A stretch of 64,000 bases of DNA, taken from the NCBI RefSeq assembly GCF_027947575.1, contig NZ_CP116256.1, positions 7,440,001 through 7,504,000 of the forward strand. The letters are read 5' to 3'. Numbering within the stretch: the first letter of the stretch is position 1; every line of letters starts with the position of its first letter. The position numbers and the translations under genes are program-made. Below, one piece after another: positions 10,023-19,235 of the stretch. Source of the stretch: Streptomyces rubrogriseus. Its GTDB lineage: Bacteria; Actinomycetota; Actinomycetes; Streptomycetales; Streptomycetaceae. The notes under the pieces are model-generated. The model saw only the letters and a list, made by a program, of their open reading frames with translations, ran no database searches and was not told the origin of the DNA.

Positions 10023-10065
10023 CGGTGGAGGACCGTCCCGTGGTGAGTGACTCGGTGGCCGGGGA

Positions 10066-11004
10066 TCAGACGGTGACGGGCTCGCCCGCGGCGGCGGCGA
10101 TCTCCGCCTCGGCGACGACGCCGGTGACGCGGCGCAGCTTCTTCATCGGGCCCAGCTCCGAGTCGTAGACCTTCTTGACGCCGTCGCCGAGGGAGGCCTC
10201 GATGGTGCGGATGTCGCGGACCAGGCGGGTCAGGCCCTGCGGCTCGACGGAGGCGGCCTGGTCGGAGCCCCACATGGCGCGGTCGAGGGTGATGTGGCGC
10301 TCGACGAAGGTGGCGCCGAGGGCGACGGCGGCCAGCGTGGTCTGCAGGCCGGTCTCGTGGCCGGAGTAGCCGATCGGGACGTTCGGGTACTCCTGCTGGA
10401 GCGTGTTGATGACGCGGAGGTTCAGCTCCTCGGCCTGCGCCGGGTAGGTCGACGTGGCGTGGCACATGAGGATGTTGTCGCTGCCGAGGACCTCGACCGC
10501 GTGGCGGATCTGCTTCGGGGTGGACATGCCCGTGGAGAGGATGACCGTCTTGCCCGTGGCGCGCAGGGCGCGCAGCAGCTCGTCGTCGGTCAGGGAGGCG
10601 GAGGCGACCTTGTGGGCCGGGACGTCGAACTTCTCCAGGAAGGCGACGGCCTCGGTGTCCCACGGGGAGGCGAACCAGTCGATGTTCTTGGTCTTGCAGT
10701 ACTCGTCGATCTGCCGGTACTCGTCCTCGCCGAACTCCACGCGGTGGCGGTAGTCGATGTACGTCATCCGGCCCCAGGGGGTGTCGCGCTCGATGTCCCA
10801 CTGGTCGCGCGGGGTGCAGATCTCCGGGGTGCGCTTCTGGAACTTGACGGCGTCGCAGCCGGCCTCGGCGGCGGCGTCGATCAGCTTGAAGGCGTTCTCC
10901 AGCTCGCCGTTGTGGTTGATGCCGATCTCGCCGGTGACGTAGACGGGGCGGCCGGGGCCGGCCTCGCGGGTGCCGAAGGTGCGGATGCGGGAGTTGGTGC
11001 TCAT
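10066..11004 (-). CDS. neuB: NeuB-family nonulosonic acid (Kdn/sialic acid) synthase, without SAF domain
   Basis: This enzyme condenses PEP with a hexose or its 6-phosphate (Man/ManNAc type) to give a nine-carbon ulosonic acid. The 312-residue TIM barrel shows YVTGEIGINHNGELENAFKL, DAVKFQKR, STGMSTPKQI, HATSTYPA, GYSGHETG and ERHITLDRAMWGSDQAASVEP, all NeuB hallmarks. Typical bacterial NeuB is about 345 residues and ends in an antifreeze-like SAF domain, which is absent here. The ATG at 11004 has AAGGAA upstream. It sits 13 bp after the fused cytidylyltransferase-phosphatase. With no UDP-GlcNAc 2-epimerase nearby, Kdn is a more likely product than Neu5Ac. Confidence 0.88.
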   Translation of the reverse strand: MSTNSRIRTFGTREAGPGRPVYVTGEIGINHNGELENAFKLIDAAAEAGCDAVKFQKRTPEICTPRDQWDIERDTPWGRMTYIDYRHRVEFGEDEYRQIDEYCKTKNIDWFASPWDTEAVAFLEKFDVPAHKVASASLTDDELLRALRATGKTVILSTGMSTPKQIRHAVEVLGSDNILMCHATSTYPAQAEELNLRVINTLQQEYPNVPIGYSGHETGLQTTLAAVALGATFVERHITLDRAMWGSDQAASVEPQGLTRLVRDIRTIEASLGDGVKKVYDSELGPMKKLRRVTGVVAEAEIAAAAGEPVTV

Positions 11005-11017
11005 GGCAGGGGGTTCC

Positions 11018-12292
11018 TTACTTGGACTGGGTGAGCGTGGGGGTGGTTGCGAGAGCGGGGTCGAGGGCGTCCAGGGACGGGCCGAGCAGCCAGGCCGCGA
11101 TCTCCCGTACGGCGCCTTCGCCGCCGGGGACGGTGGTGACCGCGCGGGCCGCGCCGCGTACCGCGTCGTGGGCGCTGGCGACCGCGACGGGCCAGCCGAC
11201 CAGGGCGAAGCACGGGAGGTCGTTGACGTCGTTGCCGACGTAGAGGACGCGTTCGGGGGCGATGCCCTGTTCCTCGCACCACTGCTTGAGGGCGAGGTCC
11301 TTGCGGTCGATGCCGTGCAGCACGGGCAGCTTGAGCTTGCGCGCGCGGGCGGCGACGACCGGGTTCACCTCAGTGGACAGGATCAGCATCGTCAGGCCGC
11401 TGCGGCGCAGGGCGGCGATGCCGAGTCCGTCGCCGCGGTGCACGGAGACGAACTCCCGTCCGTCGGTGTCGATCAGCACCCGGTCGTCGGTCTGGGTGCC
11501 GTCGAAGTCGAGGACCACGGCGTCGATGTCGGCCGCGGTCGGGAGGGCGCCGGGCCGTGCCGCGTCGAAGTGCGGCGCGAGGGCGCGGGCGCGGGCGAGG
11601 TCGTGCGGGTCGTCGATCTCCAGGACCCGGGCCGGGTCGGTGCGGACCAGTTCGGTGCGGCCGAAGAAGCGGTGCTGGTGCTTGCGGAAGCCGGGGGCGG
11701 CCATGGCGTAGGCGGCGCCGGTCTCCAGCAGGTCCTGGGGGCGGTCCTGGCGGCGGGGGCGGTACGCCTTGTCGTGGTTGACGCCGTGGCCGCCGTCGGC
11801 CCCGCCCGGTTCGTCGGCGCCGTCCCGCCAGACGAAGCCGTGGAAGGGGGCGACGGTGACGGCCGTGTCCGCGCCGTCCTCGACGACCGCGCCGGCCACC
11901 CCGTCGACGTCCTCGCGGACCAGGAAGGGGCTGGTGCACTGGACGAGCAGCACCACGTCGACGGCGGCGCCGTGCAGGGCCTCGTGGGCGTCCATGGCGT
12001 GCAGCACTGCGGCCTCGGAGGTGGCGGTGTCCCCGGCGATGGCGGCGGGGCGCAGCACCACCTCGGCGCCGGCCTCGCGGGCCGCCGCGGCGATGGCCTG
12101 GTCGTCGGTGGAGACGACGACGTCGGTCACCAGGCGGGCGGCCAGGCACTCGCGCACCGCGCGGACCACCAGCGGGACGCCGCCGACGGGGGCGAGGTTC
12201 TTCGCGGGCACTCCCTTGGAGCCGCCGCGGGCGGGAATCACGGCGAGCACCCGGCGCACCGAAGCGCCCGGACTCGCTTGGCTGTTGGACAT
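11018..12292 (-). CDS. neuA: Fused CMP-nonulosonate cytidylyltransferase and HAD phosphatase
   Basis: This is a 424-residue two-domain enzyme. Residues from about 15 to 240 form a NeuA cytidylyltransferase (IPARGGSKGVPAKN, VVSTDDQAIAAAA, LLVQCTSPFL, GAAYAMAAPGFRK). From about 260 there is a KdsC-type HAD phosphatase with motif I DFDGTQTDD, motif II STEV, the Lys motif DRKDLALK and motif III GNDVNDLP, all apparently intact. The protein could therefore remove the 9-phosphate and make the CMP sugar, two consecutive steps. Vertebrate CMAS has a comparable architecture. The ATG at 12292 has AAGGAG 9 bases upstream. Confidence 0.88.
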   Translation of the reverse strand: MSNSQASPGASVRRVLAVIPARGGSKGVPAKNLAPVGGVPLVVRAVRECLAARLVTDVVVSTDDQAIAAAAREAGAEVVLRPAAIAGDTATSEAAVLHAMDAHEALHGAAVDVVLLVQCTSPFLVREDVDGVAGAVVEDGADTAVTVAPFHGFVWRDGADEPGGADGGHGVNHDKAYRPRRQDRPQDLLETGAAYAMAAPGFRKHQHRFFGRTELVRTDPARVLEIDDPHDLARARALAPHFDAARPGALPTAADIDAVVLDFDGTQTDDRVLIDTDGREFVSVHRGDGLGIAALRRSGLTMLILSTEVNPVVAARARKLKLPVLHGIDRKDLALKQWCEEQGIAPERVLYVGNDVNDLPCFALVGWPVAVASAHDAVRGAARAVTTVPGGEGAVREIAAWLLGPSLDALDPALATTPTLTQSK

Positions 12293-12342
12293 GGCAACTG
12301 CTCCTTGCGCAGGTGTCGAGGCCGGCCCGGGGATCGGGGTCG

Positions 12343-13683
12343 TCACAGCTCCCCCATCCGGCGGATCACCGGGGCGACCCGCTGGACGCCGTGCCGGTAG
12401 GCGCCGCGGGCCGCGCGGCGGACGACCTGGCGGACCGGGCCGGGCGCGCGGTCGGCGGCCGGGGCGCCGGGCAGCGGCGTGCCGTCGGGGGCGAGGTGGT
12501 GGCGGGCGAGGATGCCGGGGAGGTAACCGGGGGCGGTGGCGAGGGTGTAGTAGGGGGCGAGGGGCGGCAGGCCGCCGGGCCGGACCAGCAGGGCGGCGAT
12601 GCGGGCGCGGGCCTGGTCGAAGGCGGTCTCGTAGCCGCCGTCCGCCGCCACGCCCTGCCGGGCGACCCACTCGGGGTCGGGGGCGGGGCGGTGGCCGGCG
12701 TCGAGCTGGTCCCAGGAGGCGAGGCAGCCGGAGCCCACGAAGTGGTGGTTGCCGAGCGCCTCGCGCACCCCGAGGTCGCTGAGGACGACGGTGGGGATGC
12801 GGCGGTGCAGGGACTCCAGGGCCGCGGTGGAGCTGACGGTGACCAGGAGGTCGGTACGGTCCAGGACCTCGCCCATGTGCCCGTAGACCAGGCGGAAGTT
12901 GGCCGGTGGGTCGGCCCGCTGCACCAGCTTCTGGTAGGGCAGCTCCTCGATGTGCGTGGTGTGTTCGCCGGGCCTGGAGCGCAGCTTGAGCAGCACCTCG
13001 CGCTCGGGGTGCAGCCGGGCGTGCTCGATCAGCCGTTCGAGGAGGTACGTACGGTCCCTGCGGCTGTCCGGCACGGAGGGCTGCGCGGCGAAGACCACGG
13101 TGTAGGGGCGTTCGCCCCGGTCGCCCGGCTCACCGGCGTAGGCGGACCCGCCCAGGAAGGGCAGGGCGACCTCGGTCACCGCGGCGGCGTCGGCGCCGAC
13201 CCCCTCGTACACGGCGCGGAAACGCTCCGCGTCCTGACGGGAGTTGGCGAGCACGAGGTCGGCGCCGTGGCGCAGCAGCAGGCCGTCGGCGAGCTTCTCG
13301 TAGACGACGCCGACGTATCCGGTGACGACCACGGGCCGTTCGGCGCGGTCCTGCCAGACGCGGCCCAGTCCGTGCAGCATCGCCTGGACCCCGCCGCCGA
13401 CCAGGGCGAGGACGAGGACGTCGTAGGAGTCCTCGCCCCGCGCCCCGTCCATGGCGCGCAGGAACTCGACGGCGGTCACCTCGCGGAGCGAGTCCGCGCT
13501 GACGCCGACCTCCCGCAGCTGGCGGGTGGTGGGGGTGGCTCGGCCGCGCAGGAGGTAACCGTCGAGGTGGATCTCCGGGTCCCCGGGGCGGACGCGGGTC
13601 GCGGTGAGCGCGCCCCATTTCCACCGGGTGTCGGAGTCCGCCAGGACGGCGACTCGCAGGGCCTTCGTTGCACTTGCTGGCAC
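12343..13683 (-). CDS. DUF6716-type putative glycosyltransferase
   Basis: This is a 446-residue soluble protein starting MPASATKALRVAVLADSDTR. It has two Rossmann-like halves, including YDVLVLALVGGGVQAML and VVVTGYVGVVYEKLADGLLL in the first and TVVFAAQPSVPD plus LVTVSSTAALESLHRR in the second. The SST motif followed by a helix resembles sialyl- and polysialyltransferases. I place it in the DUF6716 putative glycosyltransferase group from memory. It heads the leftward arm, 50 bp before the CMP-sugar synthetase gene. A cationic Arg-rich C-terminus (RRAARGAYRHGVQRV) may allow membrane association. Confidence 0.7.
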   Translation of the reverse strand: MPASATKALRVAVLADSDTRWKWGALTATRVRPGDPEIHLDGYLLRGRATPTTRQLREVGVSADSLREVTAVEFLRAMDGARGEDSYDVLVLALVGGGVQAMLHGLGRVWQDRAERPVVVTGYVGVVYEKLADGLLLRHGADLVLANSRQDAERFRAVYEGVGADAAAVTEVALPFLGGSAYAGEPGDRGERPYTVVFAAQPSVPDSRRDRTYLLERLIEHARLHPEREVLLKLRSRPGEHTTHIEELPYQKLVQRADPPANFRLVYGHMGEVLDRTDLLVTVSSTAALESLHRRIPTVVLSDLGVREALGNHHFVGSGCLASWDQLDAGHRPAPDPEWVARQGVAADGGYETAFDQARARIAALLVRPGGLPPLAPYYTLATAPGYLPGILARHHLAPDGTPLPGAPAADRAPGPVRQVVRRAARGAYRHGVQRVAPVIRRMGEL

Positions 13684-13881
13684 GCCGTAGACGCTAGGAA
13701 GGCATTTCTAGGAACCGCCCAACCGGAATCCAACAAAGGGTGAACAGCACGTCGCCGAATGGGGAATCGGCCGGCCCGGTCCGCGGAATAGCATCCGCTT
13801 CACCGCTTCGCCACGCCTCGTTCACCTCGTATCAAGCCACGGGTAAAGCCGCATGCCGGAGCGCCGCCTAACGTCCCGCAC
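13684..13881. promoter_or_regulatory. Divergent promoter region of the glycopolymer cluster
   Basis: These 198 bp separate the leftward (DUF6716, neuA, neuB, GT52-like) and rightward (GT2 onward) arms and are less GC-rich than the genes. CTAGGAA occurs twice 14 bp apart (13694-13700, 13708-13714), just upstream of the leftward start. I cannot assign -10/-35 boxes with confidence. Confidence 0.4.
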
Positions 13882-14868
13882 GTGCCAACTCTCTCCGTCA
13901 TCGTGCCGTTCTACAACGTGCGGCAATACGCACCCGACACCCTGCGGAGTCTGCGCGCGAACGCGCGGGACGACTTCGAATTCATTCTCGTCGACGACTG
14001 CTCGACCGACGGGACCGCGGACATCCTCGCGCGCGCGGAGCAGGAGCTGCCCGGGGCGGTCCTGGTCCGACACGAGCGCAACGGCGGCCTGGCGACCGCC
14101 CGCAACACCGGCATCGACCGGGCGCGCGGCGAGTACCTCACCTTCCTGGACGGCGACGACTGGCTGGCGCCCGGCCACTACGACCGGCTGGTCGCCGCGA
14201 TCGAGGGGCTGGGCTGCGACTTCGTGCGCACCGACCACGTGCAGTGCACGGCCCGGGCCCGCACCGTGTACCGGGTGCCGCACGGCCGCAGGAACGTGGT
14301 CCTGCGGCCGCGGGACGCGATCCTGCCGGCCCACCGGTCCACGTCCGTCGACTACGCCTACGCCTGGGCCGGGATCTACCACCGGCGGCTGGTGGAGCGG
14401 GGCCTGCTGCACTTCACCGACGGGCTGCGCACGGCCGAGGACCGGCCGTGGATCTGGAAGCTGCACCGGGAGGCGGAGTCCTTCGCGGTGACCGGACTGC
14501 TCGGGGTCTTCTACCGGCGCGGCGTGGCGTCCTCGCTCACCCAGATCGGGGACGTCCGCCAGCTGGACTTCCTCCGCGCCTTCGACGAGGTCGTCGCGGG
14601 GGCGGCCGACGACCCCGACGCCGCGAACCTGCTCCCGAAGGCCGTGCGCACGTACTGCGCGATCATTTCCCACCATCTCGGTTCCATCGAAAGGTTCGAG
14701 CCTGCCGTGGCCCGGAAACTGAAGGCGATGAGCGCCGCCGCGCTGCGGCGGATGCCGCAGGACGCGCTCGACCAGGTGCTCGGCTCGATGGACACCGAGC
14801 GCGCCACCCGGCTGCGGCGGCTGCGCCGGCGTGCGGTCTCGGGCTCGGGCGCGGGGGTGGCCGCGTGA
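13882..14868 (+). CDS. Family 2 glycosyltransferase
   Basis: This 328-residue GT-A enzyme begins with the classic LSVIVPFYNV and continues with the nucleotide-sugar motifs EFILVDDCSTDGT, RNGGLATARNTGI and FLDGDDWLAP (the metal-binding DxD equivalent). No transmembrane segment is present. The GTG at 13882 is the only sensible start. It opens the rightward arm and its stop overlaps the next gene's GTG by four bases (GTGA). It probably adds one of the non-ulosonate sugars or links repeat units of the wall glycopolymer. Confidence 0.88.
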   Translation: MPTLSVIVPFYNVRQYAPDTLRSLRANARDDFEFILVDDCSTDGTADILARAEQELPGAVLVRHERNGGLATARNTGIDRARGEYLTFLDGDDWLAPGHYDRLVAAIEGLGCDFVRTDHVQCTARARTVYRVPHGRRNVVLRPRDAILPAHRSTSVDYAYAWAGIYHRRLVERGLLHFTDGLRTAEDRPWIWKLHREAESFAVTGLLGVFYRRGVASSLTQIGDVRQLDFLRAFDEVVAGAADDPDAANLLPKAVRTYCAIISHHLGSIERFEPAVARKLKAMSAAALRRMPQDALDQVLGSMDTERATRLRRLRRRAVSGSGAGVAA

Positions 14869-16199
14869 GCACGCAGATCTTCCTGGCCTCGACGCTGTAC
14901 GGCACGGCCACGCTCGCCGCGGCCCTGGACGCGGGCTGCTTCGACGCGGCCGACCGGCGGATCCTGCTGGTCTCCAACAACGCGGCGACGCCCGAGACGA
15001 CGCCCGCCCCGGACGAGATGCCCGGCTTCGAGCGGCTGCGGTCGCGGTTCGACGACGTGGTGTCGTGGAACGAGACGATCTTCCCCTTCCATCCCGGCGG
15101 CTGGTCGCCGCGGGTGGACGACGCACCGATGTGGGAGCGGTATCTGCGGCTGGCCTGGGGGCTCGGCGACGACGACGTGGAACTCGTCGTGGAGTCCATC
15201 CAGGTGCACCCGGCGCTGGGCGTGGCGCAGATCTTCACCGACGCGCCGCTGACCGTCTACGCGGACGGTCTGATGAGCTACGGGCCCACCCGCAACAAGC
15301 TCGACCCGCTGGTCGGCACGCGCGTGACGCGGCTGCTCCACCTCGACCTGGTGCCGGGGCTGACGCCGCTGCTGCTCACCGAGTTCGGCGTGGCGCCGGA
15401 GATCGTGCCGACCCAGGCGTTCACCAAGGTGCTGGCCGAGCTGGCGGACACCGGCGCCGGTCTGCCGGACGTCGAGGAACCGGCGCTGCTGCTCGGTCAG
15501 TACCTGTCGGCGCTGGGCATCCTCTCCGCCGAGGAGGAGGAGGACCTGCACGTGCGGATGCTGACCGGCGCCGTCGGGCTCGGCCATACCCGGGTGGTGT
15601 TCAAGCCGCACCCCACGGCCCCGGCGCGCTTCATCCGCTCCCTGGAGCAGGAGGCGGAGCGGCTCGGTGTCGACCTCACCGTGCTGGACACCCCGGTCCT
15701 GGCGGAGGTGCTGTACCAGCGGCTGCGCCCGGCGCTGGTGGTCGGCTGCTTCTCCACGGCCCTGCTCACCGCGTCCGCCCTGTACCGCCTGCCGGTCGCC
15801 CGGGTCGGCACCGGCACCCTGCTGGACCGGCTGACGCCGTACGAGAACAGCAACCGCGTCCCCGTCACCATCGTCGACGCGCTGCTGCCCGGGCCGGACG
15901 ACGCCGAGGCCGTCGCCGAGGGGCGTCCGGGCCTGGACGCCGAGGCCCTGGCGGCGCTGGTGCGGGCGGTCGGTTTCGCGATGCAGTCCAAGATCCTGCC
16001 GGAGCTGCGGCCGGCCGCCGAGGAGTACCTGCGGAGCAGTCTCGACGCCCGCACCCGGCGGTACTTCAAGAAGCGGCGGCTCACGTCGTTGGGGCTGCCC
16101 GGCGGAATTCCGGAGCGGCTGGCGTTCCTGCCGCGCAATGCCACGGCACGCAGGGTCGTGCGCCGGGCGCGCAGCATTCGGCGGTCGGTCAAACGCTGA
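14865..16199 (+). CDS. Polysialyltransferase-family protein (alpha-2,8-polysialyltransferase-like)
   Basis: This 444-residue soluble protein resembles the POLYST/GT52-type sialyltransferases. The motifs are VYADGLMSYGP (D-G motif), VVFKPHPTAP (HP motif that binds the CMP phosphate) and VVGCFSTALLTASALY (S/T motif), in the normal order. The GTG start overlaps the preceding GT2 stop, so the two glycosyltransferases are co-translated. With CMP-nonulosonate made by the divergent arm, it is a good candidate for the polymerising transferase. A basic C-terminus (RRVVRRARSIRRSVKR) suggests membrane binding. Confidence 0.75.
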   Translation: MSTQIFLASTLYGTATLAAALDAGCFDAADRRILLVSNNAATPETTPAPDEMPGFERLRSRFDDVVSWNETIFPFHPGGWSPRVDDAPMWERYLRLAWGLGDDDVELVVESIQVHPALGVAQIFTDAPLTVYADGLMSYGPTRNKLDPLVGTRVTRLLHLDLVPGLTPLLLTEFGVAPEIVPTQAFTKVLAELADTGAGLPDVEEPALLLGQYLSALGILSAEEEEDLHVRMLTGAVGLGHTRVVFKPHPTAPARFIRSLEQEAERLGVDLTVLDTPVLAEVLYQRLRPALVVGCFSTALLTASALYRLPVARVGTGTLLDRLTPYENSNRVPVTIVDALLPGPDDAEAVAEGRPGLDAEALAALVRAVGFAMQSKILPELRPAAEEYLRSSLDARTRRYFKKRRLTSLGLPGGIPERLAFLPRNATARRVVRRARSIRRSVKR

Positions 16200-16384
16200 G
16201 GTGATTTCCGGTGTCGGGAACATGAACGTGGAATTACTCGCCCGCCGCGCCCCTTTCCGTTCATTTTCCCTTCACTCATTGGACGCCACTTCCCGTGCGA
16301 TGATCCGCACGGGAAATCTCCCCAGAAAAATCACAACTCCGTGCATCTGTGCACCGCAGACCCTTGGGACTGGGCTGGTCGTCT

Positions 16385-19051
16385 ATGCGTATCGCCGTCT
16401 TCATCGAGAACCGCAACGGTGTCGGTCTCACCGCAGGGATCATGAACGCACCGGGGGCGAGGGAGCACACCTTCCTGCTGGTCACCGCCGACCTCGAAGG
16501 GGACGTGGGGCGGTGGATCGAGGAGGAGGCCTCGGCCCGGCTCGACGGGGCGCGGGTGGACAACCTGTTCCGGGAGGAGGAGGCGCTCGCGCACGCGCAG
16601 TTCCTGGAGGAGACAGCCCCCCGAATAGCGGACTTCGTGCGGACGGAGTCCGTCGACCGGCTGATCCTCTTCAACGACCGCTCGCAGCGCGGCAGCAGGG
16701 TCGCCCAGGCCCTCACCGAGACGCTGCCGGTGGTCCTGGTCCAGGACGGGCATCTCGACTTCCACTACAAGAGGCTCGGCCCCGGGCTCCGCGACCAGAA
16801 CTGGTACTACGGTGCCTCGGGCCCCGCCGCCGTCTGCGTCTGGGGGCCTTCCACCGCCCAGCACCTGCTGTACCGCAGGGCGGACGACGACCCGGTCGTC
16901 CACATCACCGGCGCCCTCGGCCACAGCGACGACCCCGGCCTGCTGCGCGCCACTCTCAATCCGGCGCCGCGGCCCGCGCGTTCCTCGCGGGAGCCGTTGC
17001 GGATCATCGTCCTCGACCAGCCCCTGGGCGACCAGCGCAAACTGGCGGCCGGTCAGCACCGCGAGTACCTGCGGGCGGCCTGCGAGGCGCTCGCCGAGTT
17101 CGGCGAGGTGGCGGTCAAGCCGCATCCCTCGACCCTCTCCGGTCACCTGAACTGGCTGGGCACGCTGCCCGGCGTCACGGTCCTGGACGAGTCGACGCTG
17201 GTGGACGCGGCGGGCCTGGAGTCCTACGACCTGGCGCTGACCTTCTTCTCCACGACCTACCTCCAGACCCTGCGGGCCGGTGTCCCGCTGGTGCTGTTCA
17301 GCCCGCCGCCGCTGAACATCGTCTTCCCCGCCGTCAACCACGCGCTGCTGCGCAACGTCGGCAGCGTGGGGGAACTCGTCGACGTGGTGGGCCAGTTGCA
17401 CCGCACGGGCAAGTTCGCCGGCAACAACACCGGTGAACCGCTCACCCACTTCCTCACCTTCCACGACGACGTGGCGGAGCGGATCCTCACGGTGGTCCGG
17501 GAGGCGAAGGTCCGGGCGCCGCGGGCCGCGCCGGAGTCCGCCGAGGCCTCCCGCGCGCCGGTCGGCACCCGGGCCGAGCGGGCGCTGCGGGCGGTACGGG
17601 ACCGGCAGCGGCCGCCCCGCTCGCTGGCCGTGCTGGGCCTGGGCTTCGGCTATGTCACCGGCGTGGCGATCCCGGTCCTGACGTACACCCAGGCGCTGCT
17701 CGCGCACTCCCCCGTGGACGTCCGCTACCTCGACCTGAGCGCGTACTGCCGTACCGAGGACGTGCTCGACGCGCTGCGGGACATCGATGTGGTCCTCGTC
17801 AACAGCCTCGCCCCGCTGTGGCGTTCGGCCATCGGCAACGATCTCGTCGGCACGCTGCTCGCCGAGGACCGGGCGGTGTTCCTGTACGCGCACGAGACCG
17901 AGCACGTGATGGCCTACGAGGCCGAGCACAGCGCGCTGCGCCACAAGGAGATGCTGAAGCTCCTGCCGCAGCTCAGCGTGCTGTGCGTCTCCACCGCCCA
18001 GGCCGACATGTTCCGCGGGCTCGGCGTCACCGATCCCGTCGTCGTCTACAACTCGGTTCCGCAGGACACCCACCGGGTCCGCGCCCGGGCCGTGCCGGGG
18101 GCGCTGCCGCGGATCGTGATGGTCGGCTCCATGCAGGACCGCAAGGGCCTGGACCTCTTCTCCCGGGTCGCGGAACTCGCCCACGCCGAGGGCCTGCCGT
18201 GGCGGTTCGCGTGGGTCGGCCACCGCACCCCGCGGATCGCCTCGTCGACCCTGCTCTCCGACCGGGTGACGTGGACGGGCGCGCTGTCCCGGCCCCGGGT
18301 GCGGGAGGAGTTGGCCGCGTCGGACGTCTTCTTCCTCTCCTCCGTGGACGACCCGATGCCGCTGTCGGTGGTCGAGGCGGTCCAGCAGCGGCTGCGGGTG
18401 GTCACCTACCGGCGGGTCGGCTCCCACGAGGTGCTCGACGGGGTGCCGGGCTACCGCTCCTTCGCCGACTACACCCCCGAGGCGGCGTTCGAGGCCCTGC
18501 GGGCGGTACTGGACGAGCGGGTCTCGGAGGGCGACTACCGGGAGGTCGAGGAACTGTTCGCCATTCCCGCGTTCACCGCCCGGATGACGGCCGCCCTGGG
18601 GCTTCCCGGACCCGGCCGGGTGCCGCACGGTCGGGACGCCGCGCCCGAGGAGGACCCCGGGACGGCGGACGGCGACGCTCCCGGAGAGCCGCGGGCGGTG
18701 ATCCCCCAGCAGATCCGGCACCTCAACGAGGACTTCAAGCGCCACGTCGCCACCGGGAACGTCGAGGACGCCCTGCGGGTGGGCACCGAGATCCTGCGCC
18801 GCCGGCAGCCGGTGGACGTGCTGATCGGCATGGCCGAACTGCGGGCCGCCCGGGGCCGGACCGGTGAGGCGTGCCGGCTCCTGGCCGCCGCGGCCATCGC
18901 CGGGGGCGACCGGGGCCGGGTGTGGTCGGAGATCTCCCGGGTGGCGGCCCTGCTCGGCCCGCGCGGCCGCGCCATCCGCCAGCTGGCCCGCAGGGAGTCG
19001 GTCAGGGCCCAGGTGACCCATCACTCGGCGCGGCTGCGCAAGGGGGACTGA
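16385..19051 (+). CDS. Large multidomain glycosyltransferase (sialyltransferase-like + GT4-like)
   Basis: The 888-residue protein has three parts. Residues 1-400 form a sialyltransferase/CDP-polymerase-like GT-B fold with VVLVQDGHLDFHYK, VAVKPHPSTLSGH and LTFFSTTYLQTLRAG. Residues of about 430-740 form a GT4/GT1-like unit with LGLGFGYVTGVA, YAHETEHVMAYE, IVMVGSMQDRKGLDLF and SVDDPMPLSVVEAVQQ. The last 120 residues are helical and TPR-like (EDALRVGTEILRRRQPVDVL). The ATG at 16385 begins MRIAVFIENRNG; an upstream in-frame GTG at 16349 would add 12 residues. The 185-bp gap before it may hold a separate promoter. It could both build and link the polymer. Confidence 0.72.
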   Translation: MRIAVFIENRNGVGLTAGIMNAPGAREHTFLLVTADLEGDVGRWIEEEASARLDGARVDNLFREEEALAHAQFLEETAPRIADFVRTESVDRLILFNDRSQRGSRVAQALTETLPVVLVQDGHLDFHYKRLGPGLRDQNWYYGASGPAAVCVWGPSTAQHLLYRRADDDPVVHITGALGHSDDPGLLRATLNPAPRPARSSREPLRIIVLDQPLGDQRKLAAGQHREYLRAACEALAEFGEVAVKPHPSTLSGHLNWLGTLPGVTVLDESTLVDAAGLESYDLALTFFSTTYLQTLRAGVPLVLFSPPPLNIVFPAVNHALLRNVGSVGELVDVVGQLHRTGKFAGNNTGEPLTHFLTFHDDVAERILTVVREAKVRAPRAAPESAEASRAPVGTRAERALRAVRDRQRPPRSLAVLGLGFGYVTGVAIPVLTYTQALLAHSPVDVRYLDLSAYCRTEDVLDALRDIDVVLVNSLAPLWRSAIGNDLVGTLLAEDRAVFLYAHETEHVMAYEAEHSALRHKEMLKLLPQLSVLCVSTAQADMFRGLGVTDPVVVYNSVPQDTHRVRARAVPGALPRIVMVGSMQDRKGLDLFSRVAELAHAEGLPWRFAWVGHRTPRIASSTLLSDRVTWTGALSRPRVREELAASDVFFLSSVDDPMPLSVVEAVQQRLRVVTYRRVGSHEVLDGVPGYRSFADYTPEAAFEALRAVLDERVSEGDYREVEELFAIPAFTARMTAALGLPGPGRVPHGRDAAPEEDPGTADGDAPGEPRAVIPQQIRHLNEDFKRHVATGNVEDALRVGTEILRRRQPVDVLIGMAELRAARGRTGEACRLLAAAAIAGGDRGRVWSEISRVAALLGPRGRAIRQLARRESVRAQVTHHSARLRKGD

Positions 19052-19235
19052 GCGGCGGACCGGCGGGGGCCGCGGCGGGCGTCCCCCGCCGGACAGCCGG
19101 AGTTCCCCAGAAGTTCTCCCGATGGCCCGCTCGGCTGTTCTTCTCCCGGCCGTGCGCATGCCTAGCCTTGCCCCACCCCCACCCGTGTTCCTCGCACTCA
19201 CGTTCAACTCCGTGACGAATTGAGGTCCTTGACGC

